Part shown: one piece after another, positions 6,222 through 6,924 of the stretch
Position numbering within the stretch: position 1 is the stretch's first letter
Layout of the letters: every line of letters starts with the position of its first letter
Assembly: GCA_003554565.1 (NCBI GenBank)
Contig: PWGR01000220.1
Span: 1 to 6,924 of the forward strand
DNA: 6,924 nt
DNA from: Clostridia bacterium
GTDB lineage: Bacteria; Bacillota; Sulfobacillia; SLMV01
Direction: 5' to 3'
Position numbers and translations under genes: made by a program
The notes under the pieces: model-generated
Seen by the model: only the letters and a program-made list of their open reading frames with translations
What the model was told of the DNA's origin: nothing
The model's database searches: none

Positions 6222-6251
6222 AATATAACCCGTTCAGGATGGACGTGGCAA
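6222..6251 (-). promoter_or_regulatory. Sigma-70-like promoter for the aldo/keto reductase
   Basis: Read on the minus strand, TTGCCA (6251-6246, 5/6 to the -35 consensus) is followed after 18 bases by TATATT (6227-6222, 5/6 to the -10 consensus). A register shift to TTATAT gives a 17-base spacer. Transcription would begin near 6215, giving a leader of about 55 bases before ATG 6159. Position, orientation and match are all appropriate. Confidence 0.6.
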
Positions 6252-6283
6252 ACGGCCAAGAACCGCCTTGCCGATTTGCTCGG

Positions 6284-6323
6284 GAGGCCCGGGGGCATCA
6301 GCGTAGCGAAACGCCCCCGGCTC
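6284..6323. repeat. Strong GC-rich hairpin between reductase promoter and insertion sequence
   Basis: CCGGGGGC (6289-6296) and GCCCCCGG (6313-6320) are perfect 8-bp inverted arms around a 16-base loop. GAG (6284-6286) and CTC (6321-6323) can add three pairs after a two-base bulge, and GCGT/ACGC can pair alternatively inside. It overlaps a 10-bp palindrome CTCAGCTGAG (6321-6330). Neither strand has a T-run after it, so intrinsic termination is doubtful. It may insulate the leftward promoter from rightward transcription, or be a short dispersed repeat. Confidence 0.45.
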
Positions 6324-6392
6324 AGCTGAGTCTCTGCGCATTGGCCGGCAGTGTGAGTAACATTGATGTGGGGGATGTGGGTAAATAAAAGG

Positions 6393-6455
6393 GATGGGAG
6401 ATCTCGGTCCCTAAGTGTTAAGTAGGTCAAAACAGAAAGGGTGAGACCTCCCATC
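6393..6455 (+). promoter_or_regulatory. 13-bp imperfect inverted repeat enclosing the transposase SD
   Basis: GATGGGAGATCTC (6393-6405) and GAGACCTCCCATC (6443-6455) are inverted with one mismatch (12/13). The right arm ends at the base before ATG 6456, and the 37-base loop holds most of the SD-like AGAAAGGGTGAG. In an RNA that includes both arms, the start region would be held in a hairpin. Insertion sequences often use such structures to prevent expression from outside promoters. The left arm may also belong to the terminal region of the element. Confidence 0.45.
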
Positions 6456-6924
6456 ATGGTTACTGTTCAAGATCAGATAGGCATATCCTTCTCCGCGGTG
6501 GATCGGATGGCATTTCGCATGGGCCTGGAGCTTGCCGGAGAGATATTGGTATCGGCGTTGGAGCAGCTGGACGAGCAGCTACTTCGTGACCGCGACACTG
6601 AGCGTTATGGGGTCAAGGATGTTCGGGAGCGCCAGGTGGACACACTTGTTGGCTCAGTGAGCTTCTCCCGGCGGTACTACTATGACAGCGAGAAGAAAGA
6701 GCACGTGGCGCTTTTGGACCGTGTGTTGGGTCTTGAGAGCGGTGAGCGTGTGAGTCCTGCGCTCACCGAGGTTGCGGTGAAGCAGGGTGTACGCGGTCCC
6801 TCATACCGCGAGGCGTGTCGCAGCATAGAGGACATCTTCGGTTATCAGTTGATCAGTCACGAGACGATACGCAGGCGGGTTATTGACGCCGGTGAGCAGA
6901 TAGAGCGGGAGCAGGAGCTGCATC
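6456..6924 (+). CDS. ISLre2/UPF0236-type transposase, N-terminal part (cut by window edge)
   Basis: An open frame of 156 codons runs from ATG 6456 to the right edge. The order of segments matches ISLre2-family (UPF0236) transposases: an acidic N-terminal helix ending LEQLDEQLLRDRD, then ERYGVKDVRERQVDTLVGSVSFSRRYYYD with the characteristic 'G.v.f.RRYYyD' motif. LDRVLGLESGERVSPAL, a helix-turn-helix-like stretch GVRGPSYREACRS and LISHETIRRRVIDAGEQIE follow. The DDE-type catalytic part would lie further right. AGAAAGGGTGAG precedes the ATG at a rather long spacing. The gene points away from the reductase, consistent with insertion beside its promoter. Family assignment is from motif memory and is fairly firm; completeness cannot be judged. 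Confidence 0.85.
   Translation, partial: MVTVQDQIGISFSAVDRMAFRMGLELAGEILVSALEQLDEQLLRDRDTERYGVKDVRERQVDTLVGSVSFSRRYYYDSEKKEHVALLDRVLGLESGERVSPALTEVAVKQGVRGPSYREACRSIEDIFGYQLISHETIRRRVIDAGEQIEREQELH

Larger units (their letters stand above)
6391..6924 (+). mobile_element. Left part of an ISLre2-like insertion sequence (boundary uncertain)
   Basis: The transposase implies an insertion sequence whose right end is outside the window. The exact left end cannot be fixed without the matching terminal repeat. The G-rich stretch between about 6370 and 6405, which contains two related GGGATG-type motifs and the left arm of the hairpin, is the likeliest zone. No target-site duplication can be tested from one end. 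Confidence 0.5.

Noticed and set aside
6113..6388. 91-codon plus-strand ORF across the reductase start and promoter.
   Set aside because: It is antisense to the reductase start and crosses a promoter and a hairpin; no protein features.
1..6924. CRISPR array, tRNA, rRNA, toxin-antitoxin pair or phage genes.
   Set aside because: No regularly spaced repeats, cloverleaf or rRNA signature, or recognisable proteins of these kinds were found by reading.

Overview
This window looks like bacterial chromosome, moderately GC-rich by eye, with conventional purine-rich Shine-Dalgarno (SD) sites. The organism cannot be named. An aldo-keto reductase with a ferredoxin-like 4Fe-4S tail, a methyl-accepting chemotaxis protein (MCP) fragment and an ISLre2/UPF0236-type transposase together suggest a motile, probably anaerobic or facultative bacterium, such as a Firmicute, spirochaete or related group. 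This is a weak inference.

Region 1 (1-2964) is a nucleotide-sugar and surface-glycan locus built around a divergent intergenic region. Leftward run an NAD-dependent sugar-nucleotide epimerase/dehydratase and then a probable glycosyltransferase that leaves the window at its left edge. Rightward runs a UDP-sugar 6-dehydrogenase of the WbpA/WecC type. A plausible scheme is that the dehydrogenase oxidises C6 of a UDP-hexose or UDP-HexNAc to the uronic acid, the epimerase/dehydratase supplies or modifies a partner NDP-sugar, and the glycosyltransferase adds it to a polysaccharide or lipid. A 9-bp inverted repeat lies directly in front of the dehydrogenase ribosome binding site.

Region 2 (2965-4517) starts with a non-coding stretch of about 340 bases that contains a 9-bp inverted repeat and an 11-codon Cys-containing mini-ORF with a very good SD. 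An amidohydrolase-2 family protein follows, in which one expected metal-ligand histidine appears to be replaced. A possible terminator and a 49-residue zinc-ribbon protein come next.

Region 3 (4518-6251) contains little recognisable coding sequence up to about 4762. Leftward from a good sigma-70-like promoter at 6222-6251 run an aldo-keto reductase with eight C-terminal cysteines and, overlapping its stop codon by ATGA, a 126-codon ORF that keeps only a piece of an MCP signalling domain. The latter is probably a gene remnant.

Region 4 (6252-6924) holds a strong GC-rich hairpin and then the left part of an insertion sequence. Its transposase begins at 6456, directly behind a near-perfect 13-bp inverted repeat that could block translation in read-through transcripts. 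The element runs off the right edge.

No tRNA, rRNA, CRISPR array or obvious defence system was seen, and nothing here demands a wholly new system. The best leads are the MCP fragment coupled to the reductase, the altered amidohydrolase metal site and the two inverted repeats placed at translation starts.
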